A DNA stretch of 44,397 bases, from NCBI RefSeq assembly GCF_026242045.1, contig NZ_JAPJDO010000044.1, positions 1 to 44,397 of the forward strand. The letters run 5' to 3'. A model generated the notes under the pieces. That model saw nothing but the letters and a program-made list of their open reading frames with translations, ran no database searches and was not told the origin of the DNA. Positions 1-6,527 of the stretch are shown in pieces; the first letter of the stretch is position 1; each line of letters begins with the position of its first letter. The position numbers and the translations under genes are program-made. The stretch is from Mycobacterium pinniadriaticum (GTDB taxonomy: Bacteria > Actinomycetota > Actinomycetes > Mycobacteriales > Mycobacteriaceae).

Positions 1-249
1 CCAACGCCGGTCTTGATCGAATACCTGATTCCGTGATGATCATCCTCGGGAAGGTGCGCCCACTTTCACGCCACCTCGCCGAGCCTCATCCACAGGTATT
101 GATCATTGCTCCTGACAGGGCGGGTTCTCATCATCCTCACACCAACGCGTAACAGCAATTGACGCAGCGGTAGATCGCCGACGGGGTCGGGTGCGTGATC
201 CCGGAGGGGCGCTCTTCGCCCTCCGGTTGTCCCGGTTCACACTGTGTGT
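1..249. other. Left-edge intergenic region
   Basis: No gene can be supported here. One plus-strand frame is open from the left edge for about 50 codons to a TAA near 150, and another ends at a TGA at 34-36; neither gives a recognisable protein. The tail of a gene lying to the left cannot be excluded. A strong hairpin at 201-226 is listed separately. Confidence 0.4.
201..226. terminator. GC-rich hairpin, possible terminator
   Basis: The arms CCGGAGGG (201-208) and CCCTCCGG (219-226) pair perfectly around a short loop, and TTGT follows on the plus strand. It lies just upstream of the first gene, so it could end transcription from a gene left of the window or act in the leader of the MobA-like gene. 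There is no long U-tract, which is common for mycobacterial terminators. Confidence 0.45.
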
Positions 250-807
250 ATGTCGAAGCGCGACCAGATCGCCGGCATCCTGCTGGCGGCCGGCGCGGGA
301 ACGCGGTACGGGATGCCGAAAGTTCTTGCTGCTCAGGGATTATGGCTGCATTCAGCGGTGGCGTCTTTGTCTGACGGTGGTTGTGGCGACGTGGTGGTGG
401 TACTCGGCGCGGCGGTCGTCGACGTTCCCACGCCGGCCCGTGCGGTGATCGCCGAAGATTGGCGACAGGGGATGGGTGCCTCACTGCGGACCGGCTTGGC
501 GGCAGCGGCCGGCGCGGACTACGCCGTAGTGCTCACCATCGACACCCCCGACATCGGCGCCGACGTGGTCGCTCGCGTGCTCCACGGGGCCCGCACATCG
601 CAGTCCGGCGTCGCAAGGGCCACCTATGACGGCCGGCCCGGCCACCCCGTGGTCGTCGCCGGCCGGCACTGGCCGGCGTTGCTGGAAACCCTGCGCGGCG
701 ACGAGGGCGCCCGTCGCTTTCTGGCCGGCCGATCCGACGTTCTGGAGGTCGACTGCGCCGATCTGGCTACCGGCGTCGACGTCGATACGCCTACACCGTC
801 AGATTGA
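250..807 (+). CDS. MobA-like NTP transferase (molybdenum cofactor cytidylyl/guanylyltransferase family)
   Basis: This 185-residue protein carries the nucleotidyltransferase signature LLAAGAGTRYGMPK at residues 11-24, with the glycine-rich nucleotide loop and its Lys. A TIDTPD motif near residue 95 supplies the usual metal-binding Asp. Family members of this size transfer CMP or GMP to molybdopterin or act on related small substrates; the exact substrate cannot be read from sequence. The ATG at 250 was preferred to the in-frame GTG at 244 because it places the signature close to the N-terminus, as usual. No clear Shine-Dalgarno is seen. Its 3' end overlaps the convergent next gene by 17 nt. 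No other molybdenum cofactor gene is nearby, so its role is unsupported by context. Confidence 0.8.
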   Translation: MSKRDQIAGILLAAGAGTRYGMPKVLAAQGLWLHSAVASLSDGGCGDVVVVLGAAVVDVPTPARAVIAEDWRQGMGASLRTGLAAAAGADYAVVLTIDTPDIGADVVARVLHGARTSQSGVARATYDGRPGHPVVVAGRHWPALLETLRGDEGARRFLAGRSDVLEVDCADLATGVDVDTPTPSD

Positions 808-1132
808 GGGCCGCGGCGGCGAACCGGCGTACCGCGGTGGCGGCCATGGCTGCGGCCTCGTCGTGGCCGGGCCTGGCTCGCGTCGCCAGGGTCGCGCGGT
901 CCGGGTCGACCGTGACCTCGGCCAGTAGTTCGCCGGTTGTGGGCTCGCAGACCGCCCAGGAATAGCCGGATTCGGCTGCCCACTGTGCCGTGCGCTTGGT
1001 CACGTAGTCCGGGTCGGTCTCGCCGAGCTCAGCCAGGGCGGGACGGTCGTCGATGCGGTCGTCGGCCCGTAATGCGCGCAGATACCAAGTGCCAGCGTTG
1101 ATTTCGACGGGATCCATCTCAGCGACGGCCAT
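791..1132 (-). CDS. Small GNAT-like hypothetical protein
   Basis: A 113-residue cytosolic protein with no signal peptide or membrane segment. The stretch WYLRALRADD near residues 16-25 and the following pattern with SYSWAVCE-type strands resemble the N-terminal half of RimJ/RimL-type N-acetyltransferases (the L-R-x-L/W-x-x-D start of the GNAT fold). The acetyl-CoA binding loop (Q/R-x-x-G-x-G/A) is not visible, so it may be a truncated or degenerate member. Its start overlaps the end of the upstream DUF1707 gene by 14 nt, which suggests co-transcription and coupling. The GNAT assignment is an inference from pattern only. Confidence 0.6.
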   Translation of the reverse strand: MAVAEMDPVEINAGTWYLRALRADDRIDDRPALAELGETDPDYVTKRTAQWAAESGYSWAVCEPTTGELLAEVTVDPDRATLATRARPGHDEAAAMAATAVRRFAAAALNLTV

Positions 1133-1472
1133 AGAGCAGCATGCCGAGCACCGGCAGAGCCAGCCAGGCCAGCCAGCCGTGCGGCACCAGGATGGTGAAC
1201 GCCAACGCCACCAGGGGGATGAGCGCCATCACGATGGCCCGCCAGTCGCGGGCGCGTTCGAACCCAGGGGCCGAGGCCCCGCCGGGTTTGGTCGGCAGGT
1301 CGGCGAAGACCGGCTCGAGGTCGGCGCGGGTCACCGCTGCGGCGATCGCGGCACTGCGCTCGGAGAATTCGTCGGGGGTCAGCCGGCCCTCGGAGAACTG
1401 CCGGCTGAGCAAGTCCATGGCCTGCTCGCGTTCGGCGGTGCCGATCCGAAAGAGCTCTGGGTTATCGCTCAC
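1119..1472 (-). CDS. DUF1707 (SHOCT-like) membrane protein
   Basis: A 117-residue protein whose first 60 residues follow the DUF1707 pattern common in actinobacteria: R-I-G-x-A-E-R-E near the start, then the SHOCT-like EGRLTPDEF, ending in FADLP. After a basic linker there are two hydrophobic segments, about residues 78-95 and 97-113, separated by a short turn, so the small domain is anchored in the cell membrane. Function is unknown; such domains are thought to mediate oligomerisation or protein interaction. It is divergent from the NmrA-like gene with only 9 bp between start codons, so the two promoters must overlap each other's coding region or be leaderless. Confidence 0.8.
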   Translation of the reverse strand: MSDNPELFRIGTAEREQAMDLLSRQFSEGRLTPDEFSERSAAIAAAVTRADLEPVFADLPTKPGGASAPGFERARDWRAIVMALIPLVALAFTILVPHGWLAWLALPVLGMLLYGRR

Positions 1473-1481
1473 CCATCCATC

Positions 1482-2219
1482 ATGCTGGACGGTGTGCGCC
1501 TAGCAGTCTTCGGTGCCAGTGGGCAGATTGGTGCGCAGGTTGTGGACCTGCTGACCGCGGAGGGGCATGACGTGGTGGGTGCGTCGCGCCGAACCGGGGT
1601 GGATGTGCTGACCGGGGAGGGCGTGGCCGACGCGCTGTCGGATGCCCATGTGCTGGTCGACGTTCTCAACTCACCCTCCTACGAGGACGAACCGGTGCTG
1701 GAGTTCTTCGGCACCGCCACCCGCGTCCTCGTCACGGCCGCCCAGGCTGCCGGGGTGGCGCACTACGTCGCGCTGTCGATCGTCGGGGTGACCCGACTAC
1801 GGATGAGCGGGTACATGCGCGCCAAGGTGGCGCAGGAAACGTTGATCGAGGCCTCCGGGCTGCCCTACACGATCGTGCGGGCCACCCAGTTCGACGAGTT
1901 CGCCGACATGATCGTGACCAGCCTGACCGATGGAGACGTGGTGCGGGTGCCTGACGCGCGGATCCAGCCGATCGCGGCTGCCGAAGTCGCCGCCCACGTG
2001 GCGCGGGCGGCCGTCGGATCACCCGCCGGTGTCGTCGAACTCGGCGGACCCGACAAGATCACCTTCGCCGAGCTGGCTCGAGTGGTGCTGGCTCGCCGAG
2101 GCGAGCACCGTACCGTCGTCGTCGACCCCGAGGCGACCTATTTCGGCGCCCGGGTGGATGCCGACAGTCTCGTCACCGGTACCGGTGCGGTGTTGGGCTC
2201 GAAGCCTTTCGCGCCTTGA
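1482..2219 (+). CDS. NAD(P)-binding NmrA/SDR-like protein
   Basis: A 245-residue single-domain Rossmann protein. The dinucleotide-binding motif is VFGASGQIGA, close to the N-terminus. The middle part (YMRAKVAQETLIEASGLPYT) matches the atypical short-chain dehydrogenase/NmrA layout, in which a YxxxK-like segment is followed by the strand leading into the substrate half. It probably binds NAD(P)H and acts as a reductase or redox sensor; no substrate can be inferred. The start at ATG 1482 is supported by the position of the glycine motif; an in-frame GTG at 1494 is an alternative. It is convergent with accA3, with only 6 nt between the stop codons. Confidence 0.8.
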   Translation: MLDGVRLAVFGASGQIGAQVVDLLTAEGHDVVGASRRTGVDVLTGEGVADALSDAHVLVDVLNSPSYEDEPVLEFFGTATRVLVTAAQAAGVAHYVALSIVGVTRLRMSGYMRAKVAQETLIEASGLPYTIVRATQFDEFADMIVTSLTDGDVVRVPDARIQPIAAAEVAAHVARAAVGSPAGVVELGGPDKITFAELARVVLARRGEHRTVVVDPEATYFGARVDADSLVTGTGAVLGSKPFAP

Positions 2220-2225
2220 TCGCCG

Positions 2226-4025
2226 TTACTTGATCTCGGCCAGGACGGTGCCCTGGGTGATCGCGGCACCGGCCACCACGGCCAACCCGGTGATGACACC
2301 ATCCTTGTGGGCGGTCACCGGGTTCTCCATCTTCATGGCCTCGAGGACCACTACGAGCTCGCCGACAGCCACCGTCTGCCCTTCTTCGACGGCGACCTTC
2401 ACCACGGTGCCCTGCATCGGTGCGGTCACGGCGTCACCCGAAGCGGCCGCACCGGCGTGAGCGCCACGCTTGCGCGCCTTCGGCTTCTTGCGGATCGCTC
2501 CGGACTCGGCCGGGCCGGAGCCGTTACCCAGCGCCAGGTCACCGGGCAGCGATACCTCGACCCGACGGCCTCCGACCTCGACGACGACCTTCTGGCGCGG
2601 CTGGGCTTCTTCCTCGTCGACCGGGCCACCGCCGGTGAACGGCTCGATGGTGTTATTCCATTCGGTCTCGATCCAGCGGGTGTGCACCGTGAATCCGTCA
2701 CCATCGCCGATGAAGGCCGGGTCGCTGACCACCGCGCGATGGAACGGGATGACGGTGGCCAGACCCTCGACGGTGAACTCATCAAGAGCCCTGCGGGCGC
2801 GCTCGAGGGCCTGCTGGCGATTGGCGCCGGTGACGATGAGCTTGGCCAGCATGGAGTCAAACTGGCCGCCGATCACCGAACCGCTCTCCACGCCGGAATC
2901 CAGGCGCACGCCCGGGCCGGTCGGCGGCTCGAACTTGTTGACCGGGCCGGGCGCGGGCAGGAAGCCGCGACCGGCGTCCTCGCCGTTGATGCGGAACTCG
3001 ATCGAGTGACCACGCGGGGCGGGATCCTCGGTGATGTCCAACTTCTCACCGTTGGCGATGCGGAACTGCTCCAGGACCAGGTCGATGCCGGAGGTCTCTT
3101 CGGTGACCGGGTGCTCCACCTGCAGACGGGTGTTCACCTCGAGGAACGAGATCAAGCCGTCCTGGCCCACCAGATACTCGACGGTGCCCGCGCCGTGGTA
3201 GTGCGCCTCCTTGCAGATGCGCTTGGCCGACTCGTGGATCTCCTTGCGCTGCGCGTCGGTGAGGAACGGTGCCGGCGCCTCCTCGACGAGCTTCTGGAAG
3301 CGGCGCTGCAGGGAGCAGTCACGGGTGCCGGCCACCACCACGTTGCCGTGCTGGTCGGCGATCACCTGCGCCTCGACGTGCCGCGGCTTGTCCAGGTAGC
3401 GCTCGACGAAGCACTCGCCGCGTCCGAACGCGGCAACCGCCTCACGTGTCGCCGACTCGAACAGCTCAGGGATCTCCTCGATGGTGCGGGCCACCTTCAT
3501 ACCGCGGCCGCCGCCACCGAATGCCGCCTTGATCGCGACCGGCACTCCGTACTCCTTGGCGAACGCCACCACCTCGTCGGCGTCCTTGACCGGGTCGGGG
3601 GTGCCGGGGACGAGCGGTGCCTGCGCGCGGGCGGCGATGTGCCGGGCGGTGACCTTGTCACCCAGGTCGCGGATGGACTGCGGGCTCGGTCCGATCCAGA
3701 TCAGGCCGGCGTCGAGGACGGCCTGGGCGAAGTCGGCGTTCTCCGACAGAAAGCCATAGCCGGGGTGGATGGCGTTGGCCCCGGACTTGGCCGCGGCATC
3801 CAGGATCTTGGTGAAGTCCAGGTACGACTCCGCGGACGTCTGCCCGCCCAGCGCGAACGCCTCGTCGGCGAGCCGAACGTGCGGCGCGTCGGCGTCGGGC
3901 TCGGCGTAGACCGCCACGCTGGCCAGTCCCGCATCCCGGGCCGCCCGGATCACCCGAACCGCGATTTCACCGCGGTTGGCGACGAGGACCTTGGAGATGG
4001 TCTGACTGGGCGTCTGAATGGGCAC
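2226..4025 (-). CDS. accA3: Acetyl/propionyl-CoA carboxylase alpha subunit AccA3 (biotin carboxylase + BCCP)
   Basis: A 599-residue biotin-dependent carboxylase alpha chain, nearly colinear with mycobacterial AccA3. Order of domains: biotin carboxylase N-domain from about residue 11 (KVLVANRGEIAVR), ATP-grasp with GGGGRGMK at 170-177, the EVNTRLQVEH catalytic strand, then a linker and a C-terminal biotinyl domain with EAMKMENP; the biotinylated Lys is residue 565. It carboxylates biotin with ATP and bicarbonate and serves several AccD subunits, including AccD5 encoded upstream, supplying malonyl- and methylmalonyl-CoA. The GTG start at 4025 has a strong AGGAGG Shine-Dalgarno 4 nt upstream. 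It is last in the accD5 gene cluster but has a 114-bp AT-rich leader that probably holds its own promoter. BirA (12349-13134) would attach the biotin. Confidence 0.97.
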   Translation of the reverse strand: MPIQTPSQTISKVLVANRGEIAVRVIRAARDAGLASVAVYAEPDADAPHVRLADEAFALGGQTSAESYLDFTKILDAAAKSGANAIHPGYGFLSENADFAQAVLDAGLIWIGPSPQSIRDLGDKVTARHIAARAQAPLVPGTPDPVKDADEVVAFAKEYGVPVAIKAAFGGGGRGMKVARTIEEIPELFESATREAVAAFGRGECFVERYLDKPRHVEAQVIADQHGNVVVAGTRDCSLQRRFQKLVEEAPAPFLTDAQRKEIHESAKRICKEAHYHGAGTVEYLVGQDGLISFLEVNTRLQVEHPVTEETSGIDLVLEQFRIANGEKLDITEDPAPRGHSIEFRINGEDAGRGFLPAPGPVNKFEPPTGPGVRLDSGVESGSVIGGQFDSMLAKLIVTGANRQQALERARRALDEFTVEGLATVIPFHRAVVSDPAFIGDGDGFTVHTRWIETEWNNTIEPFTGGGPVDEEEAQPRQKVVVEVGGRRVEVSLPGDLALGNGSGPAESGAIRKKPKARKRGAHAGAAASGDAVTAPMQGTVVKVAVEEGQTVAVGELVVVLEAMKMENPVTAHKDGVITGLAVVAGAAITQGTVLAEIK

Positions 4026-4082
4026 CGCGCCTCCTGCATAGCGTGACTCTAAGAACGATCTTTAAAAATAGGTTCGCACGGC

Positions 4083-4088
4083 AGTGTA
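4083..4088 (-). promoter_or_regulatory. Possible accA3 -10 box
   Basis: On the minus strand TACACT (TANNNT) lies in the 114-bp gap upstream of accA3, giving a leader of about 50 nt that includes an AT-rich stretch (4060-4072) and the AGGAGG site. No convincing -35 is visible. The unusual leader length and AT content within a tightly packed gene cluster are the main reasons to suspect an independent promoter. Confidence 0.3.
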
Positions 4089-4139
4089 GGCGGCGCTCGT
4101 TCGACACGAACCAGCTGGTGCCCCTACTAATGAGTAAGT

Positions 4140-4559
4140 TCAGGTTCCGTCGCGCAGGCGGCGCTTGATCCGGGCCAGCATCGCGGACATGCCGCGCAGC
4201 CGAAGTGGACTGATCAGCGCCGCCAAACCCAACTCGGAGTAGAAGTCGTCGGGCACGGCCAGGATCTGCGCTTTCGACTGGCCGTCCAACCCGGTCGCCA
4301 GGATCGACGCGAAGCCGCGGGTAGTCGGCGCCTCGGCGGGTGCGCTGAAGAACAGCCGGACGTGGTCGGAGTCGGCGGCATCCACATGTAGGAAGAGCGG
4401 CGACTGGCACTCCGGCACCGGTTCCATGGCCGCCTCCTCGAGGTCGGCGGGCAGCGCTGGTAGTTCGTCGGCGAACTCCAACAGCAGTTTGAGCTTGTCC
4501 TGGCCCTGCACCTCGCCGAAGTCGGAGACGACCTCGGCCAGTGGCGCCGGCATGCTCAT
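4140..4559 (-). CDS. SufE-family protein (Rv3284-like)
   Basis: A 139-residue SufE/CsdE-like protein. The core is recognisable from EVVSDFGEVQGQDKLKLLLE through PVPECQSPLFLH; the Cys in ECQSP is the position at which SufE proteins accept persulfide sulfur from a cysteine desulfurase. The later part, TTRGFASILATGL, matches the SufE helix. The ATG at 4559 overlaps the sseA stop (ATGA), so it is translationally coupled to the rhodanese gene, an association that supports a role in sulfur transfer. A second ATG 6 nt downstream is an alternative start. The protein is cytosolic. Its specific partner enzyme is not encoded in this window. Confidence 0.85.
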   Translation of the reverse strand: MSMPAPLAEVVSDFGEVQGQDKLKLLLEFADELPALPADLEEAAMEPVPECQSPLFLHVDAADSDHVRLFFSAPAEAPTTRGFASILATGLDGQSKAQILAVPDDFYSELGLAALISPLRLRGMSAMLARIKRRLRDGT

Positions 4560-5458
4560 ACCGAACCTGGCACTGATCCCGGTTCGGCACCGGCGACGAT
4601 CGGGACGCGGACGGTATTGCCCCACTCCGTCCACGAGCCGTCGTAATTACGTACGCCGGGGATACCCAGCAGATAGGTCAGGACGAACCAGGTGTGGCTG
4701 GACCGCTCGCCGATGCGGCAGTAGGCGATGATCGGAGTGTCCGGATCCGCCGTGACGAACGAGTAAACCTGCTCCAGTTCCGTGCGGTTTCGGAACCGGC
4801 CGCTGTCGTCGGCGGCCTTGGCCCATGGCACCGACACCGCGGTGGGGATGTGGCCGCCACGCAGCGCTCCCTCTTCGGGGTAGTCGGGCATATGGGTGCG
4901 CTCACCGGTGTACTCCTGCGGTGAGCGCACATCGATCAGTGTCGAATGGCCAAGGGAGGCAAGGACATCGTCCTTGTACGCCCGAATTGCGGTGTCGTTG
5001 CGCTCGACGACCGGATATCCGGACCCGGTCTTGGTCGGCACGTCGAGCGTGGTGTCGCGGCCGTCGGAGATCCACAGGTCTCGTCCGCCGTTGAGGAGTC
5101 GGACATCCTGGTGGCCGAAGAGGGTGAAGACCCACAGCGCGTAGGCGGCCCACCAGTTGCTCTTGTCGCCGTAGATGACGACGGTGTCGTCACGGGCGAT
5201 ACCTTTGCGGTTCATCAGCTCGGCGAACTGGGCGCCGCTGATGTAATCGCGCACGTGGGGATCGTTGAGGTCGGTGTGCCAGTCGATCTTGACCGCACCG
5301 GGGATGTGGCCGATGTCGTAGAGCAACACGTCTTCGTCGGACTCGACGATGGCGAGTCCGGGGGTGCCCAGATGCCCAGACAGCCAATCGGCGGTGACCA
5401 GGCGTTCCGGGTGGGCGTAGGCCTTCAGGGCGGGACTGGGATCTGCGGGAAGTGGCAC
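4556..5458 (-). CDS. sseA: Thiosulfate sulfurtransferase SseA (tandem rhodanese)
   Basis: A 300-residue protein with two rhodanese domains, about residues 15-140 and 165-285. The first is catalytically silent (VVIYGDKSNWWAAY at the loop position). The second carries the active-site loop AYCRIGERSSH with the sulfur-accepting Cys. The rhodanese signature GHIPGAVKIDW is also clear. It would move sulfane sulfur from thiosulfate or a similar donor to cyanide or protein thiols in the cytosol. The GTG start at 5458 is chosen because the mycobacterial family begins with PLPxDPSP; a much longer upstream reading frame runs through maf and is not credible. It lies 20 nt after maf and is coupled to the SufE-like gene by ATGA. 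Confidence 0.95.
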   Translation of the reverse strand: MPLPADPSPALKAYAHPERLVTADWLSGHLGTPGLAIVESDEDVLLYDIGHIPGAVKIDWHTDLNDPHVRDYISGAQFAELMNRKGIARDDTVVIYGDKSNWWAAYALWVFTLFGHQDVRLLNGGRDLWISDGRDTTLDVPTKTGSGYPVVERNDTAIRAYKDDVLASLGHSTLIDVRSPQEYTGERTHMPDYPEEGALRGGHIPTAVSVPWAKAADDSGRFRNRTELEQVYSFVTADPDTPIIAYCRIGERSSHTWFVLTYLLGIPGVRNYDGSWTEWGNTVRVPIVAGAEPGSVPGSV

Positions 5459-5478
5459 GATGATGAGCCTACCGCCGA

Positions 5479-6120
5479 TCAGCGGACCGGATTGGCCGCC
5501 CACAGGTCGCCGATCGCCAGCCCGACGTCGCCGAACAGTCGATGCGTGACGGATAGGCCCAGGCCGATCACATTGGACGGATCGCCGTCGATGCCGTCGA
5601 CGAACCAGCCGCCGAGCCCGTCGAGGGTGAACGCGCCGGCGACCTGTAGCGGCTCGCCGCTGGCCAGATAGGCCGCCAGGTCGACGGGTGTCGGGGTGGA
5701 GAAGCGTACCCGGGTGACCGCTGCCGCGCTTGCGGTGTGCACCGCCGCGCCGTGCAGGACTCGGATCACGCAGTGCCCGGTGTGGAGCAGCCCGTCCCGT
5801 CCGGCCATCGAATGCCATTGCAGCGCAGCCTGTTCGGGAGTTCCCGGTTTGCCGCTGAGGCGTCCGTCGACGTACAGCATCGAATCACAGCCGATGACAA
5901 CGCAATCCGCTGCGAGGTCACGGTCCAGGATCTGATGTACCGCGCCGGCCTTGGCCTGCGCCAAAGCGGTGACGACGTCACCGGGCTCGGCCTCCGTTCC
6001 CAGGTTCCGGAGGATCGCGTCCTCGTCGACACCCGAAACGACCACCAGGGGATCGATACCGGCGCTGCGCAGCACTCGCAGACGGCCCGACGAGGCCGAG
6101 CCCAACACGACCCGAGTCAC
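5479..6120 (-). CDS. maf: Maf-like nucleotide pyrophosphatase
   Basis: A 213-residue Maf/Ham1-fold protein. The N-terminal VLGSASSGRLRVLRSAG is the family nucleotide-binding signature, VIGCDSMLYVDGRLSGKP is the central acidic/Lys motif, and TRVRFSTPTP follows as usual. Maf proteins hydrolyse non-canonical or standard nucleoside triphosphates to monophosphates and are linked to septation control or nucleotide-pool cleaning. The GTG start at 6120 overlaps the stop of the upstream repeat mini-ORF (GTGA), so translation is probably coupled through it to accE5. The Maf start would otherwise lack a clear Shine-Dalgarno. Confidence 0.93.
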   Translation of the reverse strand: MTRVVLGSASSGRLRVLRSAGIDPLVVVSGVDEDAILRNLGTEAEPGDVVTALAQAKAGAVHQILDRDLAADCVVIGCDSMLYVDGRLSGKPGTPEQAALQWHSMAGRDGLLHTGHCVIRVLHGAAVHTASAAAVTRVRFSTPTPVDLAAYLASGEPLQVAGAFTLDGLGGWFVDGIDGDPSNVIGLGLSVTHRLFGDVGLAIGDLWAANPVR

Positions 6121-6230
6121 GTCGTGGCCGTCAGCAACGCATGGTCTTCGCGCAAGCGGCTCATCAGTGGCCCATGGTCTTCGCGCAAGCGGCTCATCAG
6201 TGGCCTATGGTCTTCGCGCAAGCGGCTCAT
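6117..6230 (-). CDS. MIRU-like repeat mini-ORF between accE5 and maf
   Basis: A 37-residue reading frame made of three 11-residue repeats, each starting with MSRLREDH, followed by TATT. Its ATG overlaps the accE5 stop by one base (TGATG) and its TGA overlaps the maf GTG start (GTGA), so ribosomes could pass accE5, mini-ORF and maf without leaving the mRNA. The 33-bp unit is divisible by three and each unit begins with ATG, so copy-number change would keep both the frame and the coupling. The architecture matches the mycobacterial interspersed repetitive units (MIRUs) known from senX3-regX3, although the sequence differs from what I recall of that consensus. Whether a stable peptide is made is unknown. 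Confidence 0.55.
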   Translation of the reverse strand: MSRLREDHRPLMSRLREDHGPLMSRLREDHALLTATT

Positions 6231-6232
6231 CA
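6141..6232. repeat. 33-bp tandem repeat, 2.8 copies
   Basis: Units begin at 6141, 6174 and 6207 (plus-strand reading ATGGTCTTCGCGCAAGCGGC...). Two units are complete and the third is 26 bp long, ending at the accE5 stop codon. Units differ at only one or two bases, so the array is recent or homogenised. It fills essentially all the space between accE5 and maf. Confidence 0.95.
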
Positions 6233-6508
6233 CCGGCGCATGTGCATCCGTTCCAGCAGCGTCACCCGCTGCCAGCTGGAGATCGAGTAGCGCAGCTTGT
6301 CCACCGGGTGCCCCCACAGGTTGAGTTCCTGGGGCCCCGGGTGCGGGGCGCCACCGCCGGCCGCGGCCAGCACGGTCACCAGAGCGGCGATGTCGTCGTC
6401 GCTCGGGTTGCCCCTCTCGATGCGGATCTCGGGCGTCAGCGGTTCCGGGTTGTCCAGCGTGATATCCCGGGGGTCGCTGAGTTCGGTGATGTCCTCGTGC
6501 TTGGTCAC
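6230..6508 (-). CDS. accE5: Acyl-CoA carboxylase epsilon subunit AccE5
   Basis: A 92-residue AccE protein. The conserved block EIRIERGNPSDDDIAALVTV and the C-terminal WGHPVDKLRYSISSWQRVT match the small epsilon subunit that stimulates AccA3-AccD5. It begins 19 nt downstream of accD5, so the two are co-expressed. The GTG at 6508 is the likely start; the Shine-Dalgarno is weak (GGAC). From memory, M. tuberculosis AccE5 has a repeat-rich N-terminal extension of about 80 residues; that extension is absent here, while a different repeat lies just after the gene. The product is cytosolic and binds the AccD5 core. Confidence 0.92.
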   Translation of the reverse strand: MTKHEDITELSDPRDITLDNPEPLTPEIRIERGNPSDDDIAALVTVLAAAGGGAPHPGPQELNLWGHPVDKLRYSISSWQRVTLLERMHMRR

Positions 6509-6527
6509 AGAAGTCCAATCGTTGCAC

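Noticed and set aside
1053..1481. Upstream extension of the NmrA-like gene
   Set aside because: It is antisense to the DUF1707 gene; the Rossmann motif should be near the N-terminus.
2307..4046. Long open frame on the plus strand opposite accA3
   Set aside because: High-GC mirror of the real gene; the encoded protein has no recognisable domain, while the minus strand encodes a full carboxylase.
5459..5818. N-terminal extension of sseA into maf
   Set aside because: The extension is a shifted frame of maf; the rhodanese family begins at PLPADPSP.
6141..6232. CRISPR array
   Set aside because: The 33-bp units are contiguous with no spacers, few in number and in coding frame, so this is a tandem repeat.
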